Notes: generated by a model from the sequence alone, not told the origin. DNA of 64,000 nucleotides from an uncultured Pseudomonas sp. (GCF_946886105.1 NZ_CAMPHV010000008.1:86779-150778); one strand, 5' to 3'. Shown: positions 17,753 through 26,427, counted from the first letter of the stretch. Made by a program: numbers and translations.

Positions 17753-18469
17753 TCACTCCGGCACCTCGACGCTGACATGCAGGGCGTCGTGGCGCCAGAA
17801 CTCCAGGTCGCAATCGATGATGCGGCCGTGCTGGTCGCGGTTGACCCGCACGATGCGCAACGCCGGGCTGCCGACCGCGACCCTGAGGGCCGCCGCCGCT
17901 TCGCTGTGCAGCGCGGTGGGCACCATGTCGAAACGCACCCGGCCGTAGTGGATGGCGTATTCGCTGGCGTACAGCTCGGTCAGGGACAGGGTCAGGTCGA
18001 AATCCAGAATACCGGGAAAGTAGGCCGGGTTCAGGTAATGCTCGACGTACAGCACTAGGCGCCCGTCGATGCGCCGCGCACGGCGTATCTGGTAGACGCT
18101 CGATAACGCCGGCAACGCCAGGATCTGGCAGATTTCCGCGCTGGCCGGTATCAGCCGCGCGCTCAGCACCTCGGTCGCCGGCACCCGCCCCTGTTCGCCG
18201 ACCATGGCATGGAAGTGCGAACGCACCAGCGGGTTGTAGGTGATGCGCGCCGGGGAAACGAACCAGCCGCGACGCTCCTCGCGATAAATCAGCCCTTGGG
18301 CTTCCAACTGGCCGAGCGCTTCGCGCAGGGTAATGCGGGTGGTGTCGAATACTTCGCTGAGCTTACGCTCGGCGGGTAACTGGCTGCCCGAGGGCAATAA
18401 GCCGTGTTCGATCTGTTCTTGCAAAGCCCGGCAAATAGCGGTGACCGCCCGAGGCGCTGTATCGCCCAT
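17753..18469 (-). CDS. GntR family regulator, HutC/UTRA subfamily
   Basis: A 238-residue regulator. A winged helix occupies residues about 5-75 (LPSGSQLPAERKLSEVFDTTRITLREALGQLEAQGLIYREERRGWFV), followed by a UTRA effector domain (about 95-235, VYQIRRARRIDGRLVLYVEHYLNPAYFPGILD). UTRA regulators bind small ligands such as sugar phosphates, histidine derivatives or phosphonates. It faces the ABC importer operon across 309 bases that hold a perfect palindrome, so it most likely controls that operon and itself. The ligand is inferred to be the imported, possibly phosphorus-containing, compound. Confidence 0.9.
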   Translation of the reverse strand: MGDTAPRAVTAICRALQEQIEHGLLPSGSQLPAERKLSEVFDTTRITLREALGQLEAQGLIYREERRGWFVSPARITYNPLVRSHFHAMVGEQGRVPATEVLSARLIPASAEICQILALPALSSVYQIRRARRIDGRLVLYVEHYLNPAYFPGILDFDLTLSLTELYASEYAIHYGRVRFDMVPTALHSEAAAALRVAVGSPALRIVRVNRDQHGRIIDCDLEFWRHDALHVSVEVPE

Positions 18470-18482
18470 TGATTACCCTCTA

Positions 18483-18496
18483 TTGGACTAGTCCAA
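18483..18496. promoter_or_regulatory. Perfect 14-bp palindrome, candidate UTRA-regulator operator
   Basis: TTGGACTAGTCCAA is a perfect inverted repeat just upstream of the regulator's start codon, in the divergent intergenic region. Its GAC-TA-GTC core resembles the GT-N-TA-N-AC type bound by HutC-subfamily GntR proteins. A looser match, ending TAGACCAA, lies at 18739-18755 just before the binding-protein gene. The assignment is inference. Confidence 0.6.
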
Positions 18497-18778
18497 ATTA
18501 ATAAATGTGCTGTAGCGAGGCTGTTAGAACGCACTTTGTGGCGATCCTAAGCAGTTTGGATGACTGATAGATGACAGTTTTCGACAGACGGCACGCTGGC
18601 TCCGTGGAATTACCGGCGTTGCTTGGCGCTAACAGTAGTCTACGCTGGGTATGTTTAGTCTGCCCTGGCGTAAAAGCGAGGCGCAAGGCGAGAGACGACA
18701 TAAAAATGTCATGCCGATGGCTTAGATTGGCTGGGTTCTTGCTGATCTAGACCAACACTCACCGTAACGGAGTTTTCG

Positions 18779-19837
18779 ATGAAAAAACGACTGCTGGCTT
18801 CATTGATAGGTTCGACCATCGCCCTCGCGGCATCGGCCATGGCGAGCGAAACGGACGTAAAAGCGCTGGAACAAGCCGCTCGTGCGGAAGGCGCGGTGAA
18901 CAGCGTAGGCATGCCAGACAGCTGGGCCAACTGGAAGGACACCTGGGTCGACCTGGAGAAACTCTACGGCCTCAAGCATATGGACACCGACATGAGTTCG
19001 GCCCAGGAGATCGCCAAATTCGCCGCCGAGAAAGACAACGCCAGCGCCGATATCGGTGACGTCGGTGCGGCCTTCGGCCCCATTGCGGTGCAACAAGGTG
19101 TTACCCAGGCCTACAAACCGAGCACCTGGGAACAGATCCCGAGCTGGGCCAAGGATGCCGATGGCCACTGGATGCTCGCCTACACCGGCTCCATCGCCTT
19201 TATCGTCAACAAGCAGTTGGTCAAGGATGTGCCAAAAAGCTGGGCCGATGTGAAAGCCGGTAAATACCGTGTCGCCATTGGCGATGTCAGCGCCGCGGCG
19301 CAGGCGGTCAACGGCGTGCTGGCAGCGGCCATCGCCAACGGCGGCGACGAGACGAATATTCAGCCGGGCCTCGACTACTTCGCCGCCATCGCCGAACAAG
19401 GCCGCCTGTCGCTGGCCAACCCGACCATCCAGACCCTGGAGAAAGGCGAAGTGGAAGTCGGTGTGGTCTGGGACTTCAACGGCCTGAGCTACCGCGACCA
19501 GATCGACCCGAGCCGCTTCGAAGTGCTGATCCCATCCGACGGCTCGGTGATCTCCGGCTACAGCACCATCATCAACAAATACGCGAAGAACCCCAACGCC
19601 GCCAAACTGGCGCGCGAGTACATCTTGAGCGACGCCGGCCAGATCAACTTGGCCAAAGGCAACGCCCGGCCGATCCGCGCCGAGCACCTGACCCTGCCGG
19701 CCGAGGTTCAGGCCAAGCTGTTGCCGAACGAGCAATACGCCAAGGTTCAACCGATCAAGGATGCCGCCGCCTGGGAAGCCACCTCCAAGGCTCTGCCGCA
19801 GCAATGGCAGGAAAACGTCATCATCAATATGGAGTAA
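18779..19837 (+). CDS. ABC transporter periplasmic substrate-binding protein
   Basis: A 352-residue binding protein with a Sec signal (MKKRLLASLIGSTIALAASAMA) and an iron/polyamine/phosphonate-type family 1 fold: PDSWANWKDTWVDLEKLYGLKH, EIAKFAAEKDNASADIGDVGAAFGP, MLAYTGSIAFIVNKQLVKDVPKSWAD, YSTIINKYAKNPNAAKLAREYILSDAGQ. CGGAG lies before the ATG. It is first in an operon with two permeases, an ATPase and two hydrolases, but is separated from the rest by tandem repeats, a common device for making more binding protein than permease. The ligand is inferred to be an organophosphorus compound. Confidence 0.9.
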   Translation: MKKRLLASLIGSTIALAASAMASETDVKALEQAARAEGAVNSVGMPDSWANWKDTWVDLEKLYGLKHMDTDMSSAQEIAKFAAEKDNASADIGDVGAAFGPIAVQQGVTQAYKPSTWEQIPSWAKDADGHWMLAYTGSIAFIVNKQLVKDVPKSWADVKAGKYRVAIGDVSAAAQAVNGVLAAAIANGGDETNIQPGLDYFAAIAEQGRLSLANPTIQTLEKGEVEVGVVWDFNGLSYRDQIDPSRFEVLIPSDGSVISGYSTIINKYAKNPNAAKLAREYILSDAGQINLAKGNARPIRAEHLTLPAEVQAKLLPNEQYAKVQPIKDAAAWEATSKALPQQWQENVIINME

Positions 19838-19847
19838 CGCCAGATCC

Positions 19848-20188
19848 GTAGCCCGGGTCGAGCACAGCGACACCCGGAAATCTGCCCTGGGTATCGCTCC
19901 GCTCAACCCAGGCTACGGCCTCGAGGAATGCGGTACCGTAGCTCGGGTCGAGCGCAGCGACACCCGGGAATCTGCCCTGGGTATCGCTTCGCTCAACCCA
20001 GGCTACGCCCTTGAGGAATGCGGTACGGTAGCCCGGGGCGAGCGCAGCGACACCCGGGAAACCTGCCCTGGGTATCGCTTCGCTCAACCCAGGCTACGCC
20101 CTTGAGGAATGCCGTACCGTAGCTCGGGTCGAGCGCAGCGACACCCGGGAAATCTGCCCTGGGTATCGCGGCGCTCAACCCAGGCTAC
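19848..20188. repeat. Four tandem copies of a 90-bp double-hairpin repeat
   Basis: Copies start at 19848, 19938, 20028 and 20119 (periods 90, 90 and 91). Each 69-70 base core holds two hairpins: one from CCCGGGT pairing with ACACCCGGG, the other from CCTGGGT pairing with ACCCAGG. Cores are joined by a 21-base linker of the form GCCCTTGAGGAATGCGGTAC. They fill the gap between the binding-protein gene and the phosphatase gene. Confidence 0.95.
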
Positions 20189-20216
20189 GACTCACTTAGC
20201 GATCACAGGACAATCC

Positions 20217-21023
20217 ATGGCGTGCAACGTCATCCTCGTCATTCTCGATGGCCTGAACTACGAGGTGGCCCGCCATGCGCTGGGGCATCTGCAGGCCTAC
20301 TGCGGCGCCGAGCGCGCGGCCTTGTACAAGCTCGACTGCGAGCTGCCGTCGCTGTCGCGCCCGCTGTACGAATGCATCCTCACCGGCACCCGGCCTATCG
20401 ACAGCGGTGTGGTGCATAACCAGGTGGTGCGCCTGTCCAACAAGCGCAGCATCTTTCATTACGCCCGCGATGCCGGCCTCTGTACCGCCGCCGCGGCTTA
20501 CCACTGGGTCAGCGAGCTGTATAACCGCGCGCCTTTCATTGCGGTCCGCGACCGCCATACCGATGACCTCGAACTGCCGATTCAGCATGGCCACTTCTAC
20601 TATGCCGATCACTACCCCGATTCCCATCTGTTCGCCGACGCGGAAAGCCTGCGTCTGCGCCACAGCCCGAACTTCCTCCTGGTACACCCGATGAATATCG
20701 ACGACGCCGGTCACAAGCACGGCCTCGACAGCGCGCAGTACCGCAACAGCGCGCGGGTCGCCGATATCCTCCTGGCCGACTACCTGCAAGGCTGGCTCGA
20801 GGCTGGCTACCAGGTGCTGGTCACCGCCGACCACGGCATGAACAACGACCGTTCGCACAACGGCCTGCTCGCCGAAGAACGCGAAGTACCGCTATTCGTG
20901 CTGGGTTCGGCGTTCAGCCTAAATCGCGATGCCCAGCCCAAACAGACCGAGCTGTGCGGCACCGTCTGCGAACTGCTCGGCGTGGCCCACGACAAACCCG
21001 TCTGTAGAGAGTTACTGAAATGA
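20217..21023 (+). CDS. Alkaline phosphatase superfamily (nucleotide pyrophosphatase-type) hydrolase
   Basis: A 268-residue protein of the type I phosphodiesterase/nucleotide pyrophosphatase group. Motifs in order: VILVILDGLNYEV (first metal Asp), ELPSLSRPLYECILTG (nucleophile Ser/Thr region), NIDDAGHKHGLDS (the DxxGHxxG metal signature) and VTADHGMNNDRSHNG (Asp-His). No signal peptide is visible, so it should act in the cytosol, unlike classical alkaline phosphatases. It overlaps the first permease gene (ATGA), so it is clearly part of the importer operon and probably cleaves the imported phosphate ester or phosphonate. AGGA precedes the ATG. Confidence 0.85.
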   Translation: MACNVILVILDGLNYEVARHALGHLQAYCGAERAALYKLDCELPSLSRPLYECILTGTRPIDSGVVHNQVVRLSNKRSIFHYARDAGLCTAAAAYHWVSELYNRAPFIAVRDRHTDDLELPIQHGHFYYADHYPDSHLFADAESLRLRHSPNFLLVHPMNIDDAGHKHGLDSAQYRNSARVADILLADYLQGWLEAGYQVLVTADHGMNNDRSHNGLLAEEREVPLFVLGSAFSLNRDAQPKQTELCGTVCELLGVAHDKPVCRELLK

Positions 21024-21934
21024 GCGCGCCACTCGAACAAAGCGCCAAACTACCCGGTGAGGCGCAGCCGCTGGCCGTGCCACGCGCACGTCTGTCGCCA
21101 CAGCTCAGGGGCAAATGGCTGGCGGCGCTGTGCCTGCTGCCGTTCGCGATTTTCTTTATCGTCTTTCAGATCGCGCCGCTGGTATGGGTGGCGATCAACA
21201 GCCTGAACAGCGCCGAAGGTTGGGGCCTGGCCAACTTCGCCAAGATACTCGGCTCCAAGTTCTACCTGCAGGCGATCAAGCACAGCCTGCAGATCGCCTT
21301 CTGGTCGAGCCTGTTCGGCATGGCCATCGCCATCGTTGGCAGCTATTCGCTGCACCAGGTGGACTCCAAGCTGCGCGACTTCGTCATGGCCTTCTCCAAC
21401 ATGACCAGCAACTTCGCCGGGGTGCCGCTGGCCTTCGCCTTTATCATCCTGCTCGGCTTCAACGGCGCGCTGACCCTGCTGCTGATCAAGGCCGGGCTGA
21501 TCGAGAGCTTCAACCTCTATTCGAAGAACGGCCTGACCGTGCTCTACACCTACTTTCAGATTCCCCTCGGCGTGCTGCTGCTCTACCCGGCCTTCGACGC
21601 CCTGCGCGAGGACTGGCGCGAGTCCGCCGCGCTGCTCGGCGCGGGCACCTGGGACTTCTGGCGGCATATCGGCCTGCCGGTGCTGACCCCGGCGCTGCTC
21701 GGCACCTTCGTCATCCTCCTGGCCAACGCCCTCGGCGCCTACGCCACCGTGTACTACCTGACCACCGGCAACTTTAACGTGATGCCGATCCGCATTGCCG
21801 GCCTGGTTTCCGGCGACATTTCCCTCGACCCGAATCTGGCCAGCGCCTTGGCGATGATCCTGGTCGGCCTGATGGCGGTAATCACCGTGGCCCATCAACT
21901 GCTGCTGAAGAGGAACCGCCATGTCGCGCGCTGA
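21020..21934 (+). CDS. ABC transporter permease
   Basis: A 304-residue inner-membrane permease with six or so helices and the binding-protein-dependent transport signature EDWRESAALLGAGTWDFWRHIGLPVLTPALLGTF near residues 195-230 (the EAA loop that contacts the ATPase). Its start overlaps the phosphatase stop and its end overlaps the second permease by 14 bases, indicating translational coupling. It forms a heterodimer with the next gene product. Confidence 0.92.
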   Translation: MSAPLEQSAKLPGEAQPLAVPRARLSPQLRGKWLAALCLLPFAIFFIVFQIAPLVWVAINSLNSAEGWGLANFAKILGSKFYLQAIKHSLQIAFWSSLFGMAIAIVGSYSLHQVDSKLRDFVMAFSNMTSNFAGVPLAFAFIILLGFNGALTLLLIKAGLIESFNLYSKNGLTVLYTYFQIPLGVLLLYPAFDALREDWRESAALLGAGTWDFWRHIGLPVLTPALLGTFVILLANALGAYATVYYLTTGNFNVMPIRIAGLVSGDISLDPNLASALAMILVGLMAVITVAHQLLLKRNRHVAR

Positions 21935-22718
21935 CGCCATCCCGGCAGCGCTGTACCACCGCATCGTGGTCTGGCTGCTGTTTCTGATTTTGCTGACGCC
22001 GCTGGCCGGCACCCTGCTCTATTCGCTGTCGACCAGTTGGTCGGCGACCATCCTGCCGGACGGCCTGACCTTCAAGTGGTACCTGGCGCTGTGGAGCGAC
22101 GCGCGCTTTCTCGACGCCTTCGGCCAGTCGTTGCTGGTGTGTTTCAGCGCCCTGGCGCTGTCGGTGCTGTTGATCCTGCCGCTGCTGTTTGTGGTGCATT
22201 ACCACTTCCCCAAGCTCGACGGGCTGATGAACATCCTGATTCTGCTGCCGTTCGCCGTGCCGCCGGTGGTGTCGTCGGTGGGCCTGCTGCAGCTGTATGG
22301 CTCGGGGCCGCTGGCGATGACCGGCACGCCGTGGATTCTGATCGGCTGCTACTTCACCATCGCCCTGCCCTTTATGTACCGCGCGATCACCAACAACCTG
22401 CAGGCGATCAATCTGCCGGACCTGATGGACGCCGCCCACCTGCTCGGCGCCAGCACCTGGAAAGCGGCGTTTCTGGTGGTGCTGCCGAACCTGCGCAAGG
22501 GCCTGATGGTCTCGCTGTTTCTCTCCTTCAGCTTCCTGTTCGGCGAGTTCGTGTTCGCCAACATGCTGGTCGGCACCCGCTACGAGACGCTGCAGGTCTA
22601 CCTCAACAACATGAAAAACAGCAGCGGCCACTTCAACAGCGCCCTGGTGATTTCCTACTTCTTCTTCGTGCTGGTCTTCACCTGGGCCGCCAACCGCCTG
22701 AACAAGGACAAGTCATGA
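21921..22718 (+). CDS. ABC transporter permease
   Basis: A 265-residue second permease with six helices and an EAA-loop sequence (LPDLMDAAHLLGASTWKAAFLVVLPNLRKGLM, about residues 165-195). It overlaps the upstream permease by 14 bases and the ATPase gene by four (ATGA at 22715-22718). It belongs to the phosphonate/Fe/polyamine-type importer permeases that pair with family 1 binding proteins. Confidence 0.92.
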   Translation: MSRADAIPAALYHRIVVWLLFLILLTPLAGTLLYSLSTSWSATILPDGLTFKWYLALWSDARFLDAFGQSLLVCFSALALSVLLILPLLFVVHYHFPKLDGLMNILILLPFAVPPVVSSVGLLQLYGSGPLAMTGTPWILIGCYFTIALPFMYRAITNNLQAINLPDLMDAAHLLGASTWKAAFLVVLPNLRKGLMVSLFLSFSFLFGEFVFANMLVGTRYETLQVYLNNMKNSSGHFNSALVISYFFFVLVFTWAANRLNKDKS

Positions 22719-23719
22719 GTTACCTGAGCATCCGCGGCTTGCACAAAAACTACGGCGACACCTCGATCTTCAGCGATATTAATTGCGAGATCGGCAAGGG
22801 CGAATTCGTCACCCTGCTCGGCCCCTCGGGTTGCGGCAAATCCACCCTGCTGCGCTGCATCGCCGGCCTCACCGAAGTGGGCGGCGGGCAGATCCTTCTG
22901 GATGGCGACGACCTGGTGCCGCAAGCACCGCAGAAACGCGGCATCGGCATGGTGTTCCAGAGCTATGCGCTGTTCCCCAATATGACCGTGCAGCAGAACG
23001 TCGCCTTCGGTCTGCGCATGCAGAAGGTCGCCAAGGAAGAGAGCGCCGAGCGCGTGCGCGAAGCCCTGGCCATGGTCGAACTCGGCGACTTCGCCACGCG
23101 CTACCCGCATCAGTTGTCCGGCGGCCAGTGCCAGCGCGTGGCCCTGGCCCGCTCGCTGGTCACCCGCCCGCGCCTGCTGCTGCTCGACGAACCGCTGTCG
23201 GCCCTGGATGCACGGATTCGCAAACACCTGCGCGAGCAAATCCGCAGCATCCAGCAGGACCTCGGCCTGACCACCATCTTCGTCACCCACGATCAGGAAG
23301 AAGCGCTGGTGATGTCCGACCGGATCTTCTTGATGAACGCCGGCAAGATCGTCCAGAGCGGCGATGCGGAAACCCTCTACACCGCGCCTGTCGACGCCTT
23401 CGCCGCCGGCTTTATCGGCAACTACAACCTGCTCGACGCCGACGCCGCCAGCCGCTTGCTCGACCGGCCGATAAACAGCCGTATCGCCATCCGCCCCGAG
23501 GCTATCCGGCTCGACGGCGAAGGCGGCGCAAACGGTATAGGTATAGAGGGGCAGATCCGCAGCCACAGCCTGCTCGGCAACGTCATCCGCTACCGGGTCG
23601 AGGCCCGCGGCGTGGAGTTGCTGGTCGATGTACTTAATCGCACCGCGAGCGACATGCACGGCAGCGGCCAGCGCATCGCGCTGAGCATCGACGCCGACGC
23701 GATCCGGGAGGTGGCGTAA
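22715..23719 (+). CDS. ABC transporter ATP-binding protein
   Basis: A 334-residue ATPase: Walker A GPSGCGKST near residue 40, Q-loop QSYALFPNMTV, signature LSGGQCQRVALARSL near residue 135, Walker B LLLLDEPLSALD and H-loop VTHDQEEAL. After about residue 240 comes a TOBE-like regulatory domain (NYNLLDAD, SRIAIRPEAIRL, LLGNVIRYRVEARGVELLVDV), as in PotA/FbpC/PhnT-type importers. ATG at 22715 overlaps the permease stop. The stop codon TAA overlaps the ATG of the following HAD gene. Confidence 0.94.
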   Translation: MSYLSIRGLHKNYGDTSIFSDINCEIGKGEFVTLLGPSGCGKSTLLRCIAGLTEVGGGQILLDGDDLVPQAPQKRGIGMVFQSYALFPNMTVQQNVAFGLRMQKVAKEESAERVREALAMVELGDFATRYPHQLSGGQCQRVALARSLVTRPRLLLLDEPLSALDARIRKHLREQIRSIQQDLGLTTIFVTHDQEEALVMSDRIFLMNAGKIVQSGDAETLYTAPVDAFAAGFIGNYNLLDADAASRLLDRPINSRIAIRPEAIRLDGEGGANGIGIEGQIRSHSLLGNVIRYRVEARGVELLVDVLNRTASDMHGSGQRIALSIDADAIREVA

Positions 23720-24372
23720 TGGCCCTGGCGATTTTCGACCTCGACGAAACCCTGATCCACGGCGACTGCGCCAGCCTGTGGAGCCAGGAGATGGCCAAGC
23801 TCGGTTGGGTCGACGGCGACAGCTTTCTTCAGAAAGACCATGAGCTGATGGCGCTCTACGCCGAGGGCAAGCTGGCCATGGAGGACTATATGACCTTCAG
23901 TCTCTCGCCGTTGGTCGGGCGCAGCGCCGAGGAAGTCGCCTTCGTCGTCGAGCCCTATGTCGAGGATGTGATCGAGCCGCTGTTCTACAGCGACGCCACC
24001 CGCTGCCTGGCCACCCACCGCGCCGCCGGCGACCGCATTCTGATCATCTCCGCCTCCGCGCACTTTCTGGTCAGCGCCATCGCCGCACGCCTGAAAGTCG
24101 ACGATGTGCTGGCCATCGACATCGAAGAGCAACACGGCACCTACAGCGGCCGCACCCGCGGCGTGCTGACCTACCGCGAGGGCAAGGTCACGCGCCTGCA
24201 GGCCTGGCTCGAAGAACAGGGCGAAAGCCTCGACGGCGCCTACTTCTACTCCGATTCGCGCAACGACCTGCCACTGCTGCAACTGGTCAGCCAACCCTAT
24301 GCGGTCAACCCGGACCCGGTGTTGCGCCGGCACGCCGAACAAGCCGGCTGGCCGATTCTCAGCTGGAAGTGA
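23719..24372 (+). CDS. HAD superfamily subfamily IB phosphatase
   Basis: A 217-residue HAD phosphatase: motif I AIFDLDETLIHGDCASLW (nucleophile and acid Asp pair at the N-terminus), motif II ILIISASAHFLV, motif III region REGKVTRLQAW and motif IV FYSDSRNDLPLL. These are the subfamily IB (SerB-like) patterns, acting on small phosphorylated metabolites in the cytosol. Its ATG overlaps the ATPase stop, so it is the last gene of the importer operon. It probably removes phosphate from the imported compound or from the product of the companion phosphatase. Confidence 0.9.
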   Translation: MALAIFDLDETLIHGDCASLWSQEMAKLGWVDGDSFLQKDHELMALYAEGKLAMEDYMTFSLSPLVGRSAEEVAFVVEPYVEDVIEPLFYSDATRCLATHRAAGDRILIISASAHFLVSAIAARLKVDDVLAIDIEEQHGTYSGRTRGVLTYREGKVTRLQAWLEEQGESLDGAYFYSDSRNDLPLLQLVSQPYAVNPDPVLRRHAEQAGWPILSWK

Positions 24373-24385
24373 TCCGTTAGCTTGT

Positions 24386-24455
24386 GTAGCCCGGATGAAA
24401 TCCGGGGGAGCTCAAACGACCGCTCCCGGATTGCGCTGGCGCTTATCCAGGCTAC
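24386..24455. repeat. Dispersed inverted repeat (GTAGCCCGG family)
   Basis: Opens GTAGCCCGGATGAAATCCGG and closes with ATCCAGGCTAC. The right arm is partly decayed compared with the copy at 58970-59038. Confidence 0.75.
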
Positions 24456-24506
24456 AACAGCACGCGGTGGGAGGCGTTTCAGCGGCAAGCTTCCTAGCAG
24501 CACTGG

Positions 24507-24584
24507 GTAGCCCGGAGACAATCCGGGAAAAGCTTGCGCATGCACCACCGCTCCCGGAGTGCACCAAAGGCCAATTCGGGCTAC
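24507..24584. repeat. Dispersed inverted repeat (GTAGCCCGG family)
   Basis: Opens GTAGCCCGGAGACAATCCGG, carries CTCCCGGAGTGCACC in its centre and closes with ATTCGGGCTAC. It is the second, more diverged copy in this gap. Confidence 0.7.
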
Positions 24585-24764
24585 CGAATTGCAGGTTTCC
24601 GTGGATTCGGATGCGGCGAGAGCGGCTTTACCCTGACTGCTCGTCTATAACTGCCACTTCACCCGCCGTTTGGCACAAATACTGGCAATTTGCTCAACTT
24701 TCGCCCTTGCCAGGCATCGACAAAGCTCGGCATCCTTGAGCGCATAACAACTACAGAATCCGCT

Positions 24765-25814
24765 ATGGCAATGCTGATCCGGCGAATGCTTACGCGCCTG
24801 CGCAATGACTTCCAGCTGTCCATCATCACCTTGATGGGGCTGATCGGCGTCCTGGGCATTTCGCCCTACGCGATTTACCGGCTGCTGGAGGGCAACTATC
24901 TGGTTGGCTTGGCCGACTGCGTGATCGTGTTCTCGACCCTGGTCGCGGTGATTTACGCCTGGCGTAGCGGCGATACGGAAAAGCCCGGCATCTATCTGGC
25001 CACCGTACTCACAGTGGGAGGAACCCTGGTGGCGACCAACCTCGGAGTCAACGGGGTGTTCTGGCTGTACCCGCTTATTCTCTTCAACTTCTTCATGGTG
25101 ACACCCGGCAAAGCGGTATTGGCCACGGCACTGGTATTGCTGGCCCTGGTGAGCCATGCCCTGCTGGTACCGGGTTCGGTGTTCGAGAGCAGCTACCAGA
25201 TGACTTCATTTCTGGTCACCAGCTCGGTCGCTGGCCTGTTGGCCTTTATCTTCGCTTACCGCACCCGTCGCCAACGCGATCAGCTGCAGATTCTGGCGAT
25301 CCAGGACCCATTGACCGGCGCGCGCAATCGCCGGGCGATGAACGAAGAACTGAGAATCGCCGTGGCGCTGAATCGCCGGCACGGCAGCATGTTCGCGATT
25401 TTGGTGATGGACCTGGATCACTTCAAACGGATCAACGACACCTTCGGCCACCAGGCCGGCGATCAGGTGCTGATGGACTTCGTCAAACTGATCAGAAAGT
25501 CCTCGCGCAAGGAGGATCGGCTGTTCCGCTTCGGCGGCGAAGAATTCCTCATGCTCCTGCCGAACACCGACAAAGCCGGCCTGCTGGCGGCGGCCAAGCA
25601 CCTGCACAGCCAGGTCGCGCAACACCTGCTCGGCCCGGGTGGGCCGGTAACCATGTCGATCGGCGGCGCCATTCTACGCACCGGTGAGGACTGGGAAAGC
25701 TGGCTGCTACGGGCCGATCAACGCCTCTATCGCGCCAAGGCCGCGGGCCGCAACTGCACCGTTGCCGACGACGCCTCGCAAGCCCTTCCACCCGTGCTGT
25801 CGAACCTGTTCTAA
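24765..25814 (+). CDS. Membrane-bound diguanylate cyclase (GGDEF)
   Basis: A 349-residue protein with about six transmembrane helices (residues 20-185), then a GGDEF domain (about 190-345): DPLTGARNRRAMNEEL, MDLDHFKRINDTFGHQAGD and an intact RFGGEEF. The inhibitory I-site RKED sits five residues before the motif, so product feedback is expected. It should make c-di-GMP, in contrast to the two EAL-active proteins upstream in the window. ATG 24765 (MAMLIRRM) was chosen as closest to the first helix; 24771 is also possible. No operon partner. Confidence 0.9.
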   Translation: MAMLIRRMLTRLRNDFQLSIITLMGLIGVLGISPYAIYRLLEGNYLVGLADCVIVFSTLVAVIYAWRSGDTEKPGIYLATVLTVGGTLVATNLGVNGVFWLYPLILFNFFMVTPGKAVLATALVLLALVSHALLVPGSVFESSYQMTSFLVTSSVAGLLAFIFAYRTRRQRDQLQILAIQDPLTGARNRRAMNEELRIAVALNRRHGSMFAILVMDLDHFKRINDTFGHQAGDQVLMDFVKLIRKSSRKEDRLFRFGGEEFLMLLPNTDKAGLLAAAKHLHSQVAQHLLGPGGPVTMSIGGAILRTGEDWESWLLRADQRLYRAKAAGRNCTVADDASQALPPVLSNLF

Positions 25815-25900
25815 GCGTGGCGAACGACGTCAACGCCACGCTGTAACAAACGGACAACTGCCCAGTCTATTCAGCACACTCCCCCCACCTGGGAATCGCG

Positions 25901-26425
25901 ATGAAACGACGTAACTTTATCCGGGGCCTGGCCCTGCTTCCCGCCCTGCCGTTGCTCGGCAGCCATGCACCCTCGAGCCTCGCCGCGGCCATCAGCGGCG
26001 CGACCAGCGTTACCCCGCTGGACAAACCGCACAGCGCCTGGCGCGAACTGCTGTCGCCGCAGGCCTATGCGGTGCTGTTCGAAGAAGACACCGAACGCGC
26101 GGGCAGCAGCCCCTTGAACCATGAGAAACGCAGCGGCACCTACGTCTGCGCCGCCTGTTACCTGCCGCTGTTCGACAGCCAACACAAGTACGAAAGCGGC
26201 ACCGGCTGGCCGAGCTTCACCCAGCCGATCGAAGGCCATGTCGGCCTCAAGAGCGACCGCACACTGTTCTTCCCGCGCACCGAGTATCACTGCGCCCGTT
26301 GCGGCGGGCACCAGGGCCATGTGTTCGACGACGGCCCGAAACCGCGCGGCGAGCGTTGGTGCAACAACGGTCTGGCGCTGCGCTTTATCGTCGCGGGCGA
26401 AAGCCTGCCGGAATTGAGGAGTTGA
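25901..26425 (+). CDS. msrB: Peptide-methionine (R)-S-oxide reductase MsrB, Tat-exported form
   Basis: A 174-residue MsrB with an N-terminal leader MKRRNFIRGLALLPALPLLGSHA. The RRNFIRG followed by a hydrophobic stretch resembles a Tat signal, so it should be periplasmic. The catalytic domain shows KRSGTYVCAACYLPLF and YHCARCGGHQGHVF (two CxxC zinc pairs), SGTGWPSF, and the active-site RWCNNGLALRF. It reduces methionine R-sulfoxides in proteins. The exported MsrA lipoprotein begins two bases after its stop, so the two form one operon for repairing envelope proteins. Confidence 0.92.
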   Translation: MKRRNFIRGLALLPALPLLGSHAPSSLAAAISGATSVTPLDKPHSAWRELLSPQAYAVLFEEDTERAGSSPLNHEKRSGTYVCAACYLPLFDSQHKYESGTGWPSFTQPIEGHVGLKSDRTLFFPRTEYHCARCGGHQGHVFDDGPKPRGERWCNNGLALRFIVAGESLPELRS

Positions 26426-26427
26426 GT

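Larger units (their letters stand above)
24373..24764. other. Intergenic region with two dispersed inverted repeats
   Basis: The gap after the importer operon carries two GTAGCCC-family repeats listed separately and no recognisable gene. The remaining 180 bases before the diguanylate cyclase start (24585-24764) are of lower GC and probably hold its promoter. Confidence 0.6.

Noticed and set aside
19848..20188. CRISPR array
   Set aside because: The repeat unit is 90 bases with near-identical linkers rather than short repeats with unique spacers, and there are no cas genes.
17753..24372. Naming the importer as the 2-aminoethylphosphonate system PhnSTUV
   Set aside because: The ATPase, permeases and UTRA regulator fit, but phnW/phnX are absent and the two phosphatase-type hydrolases are not part of that system; the ligand is left open.
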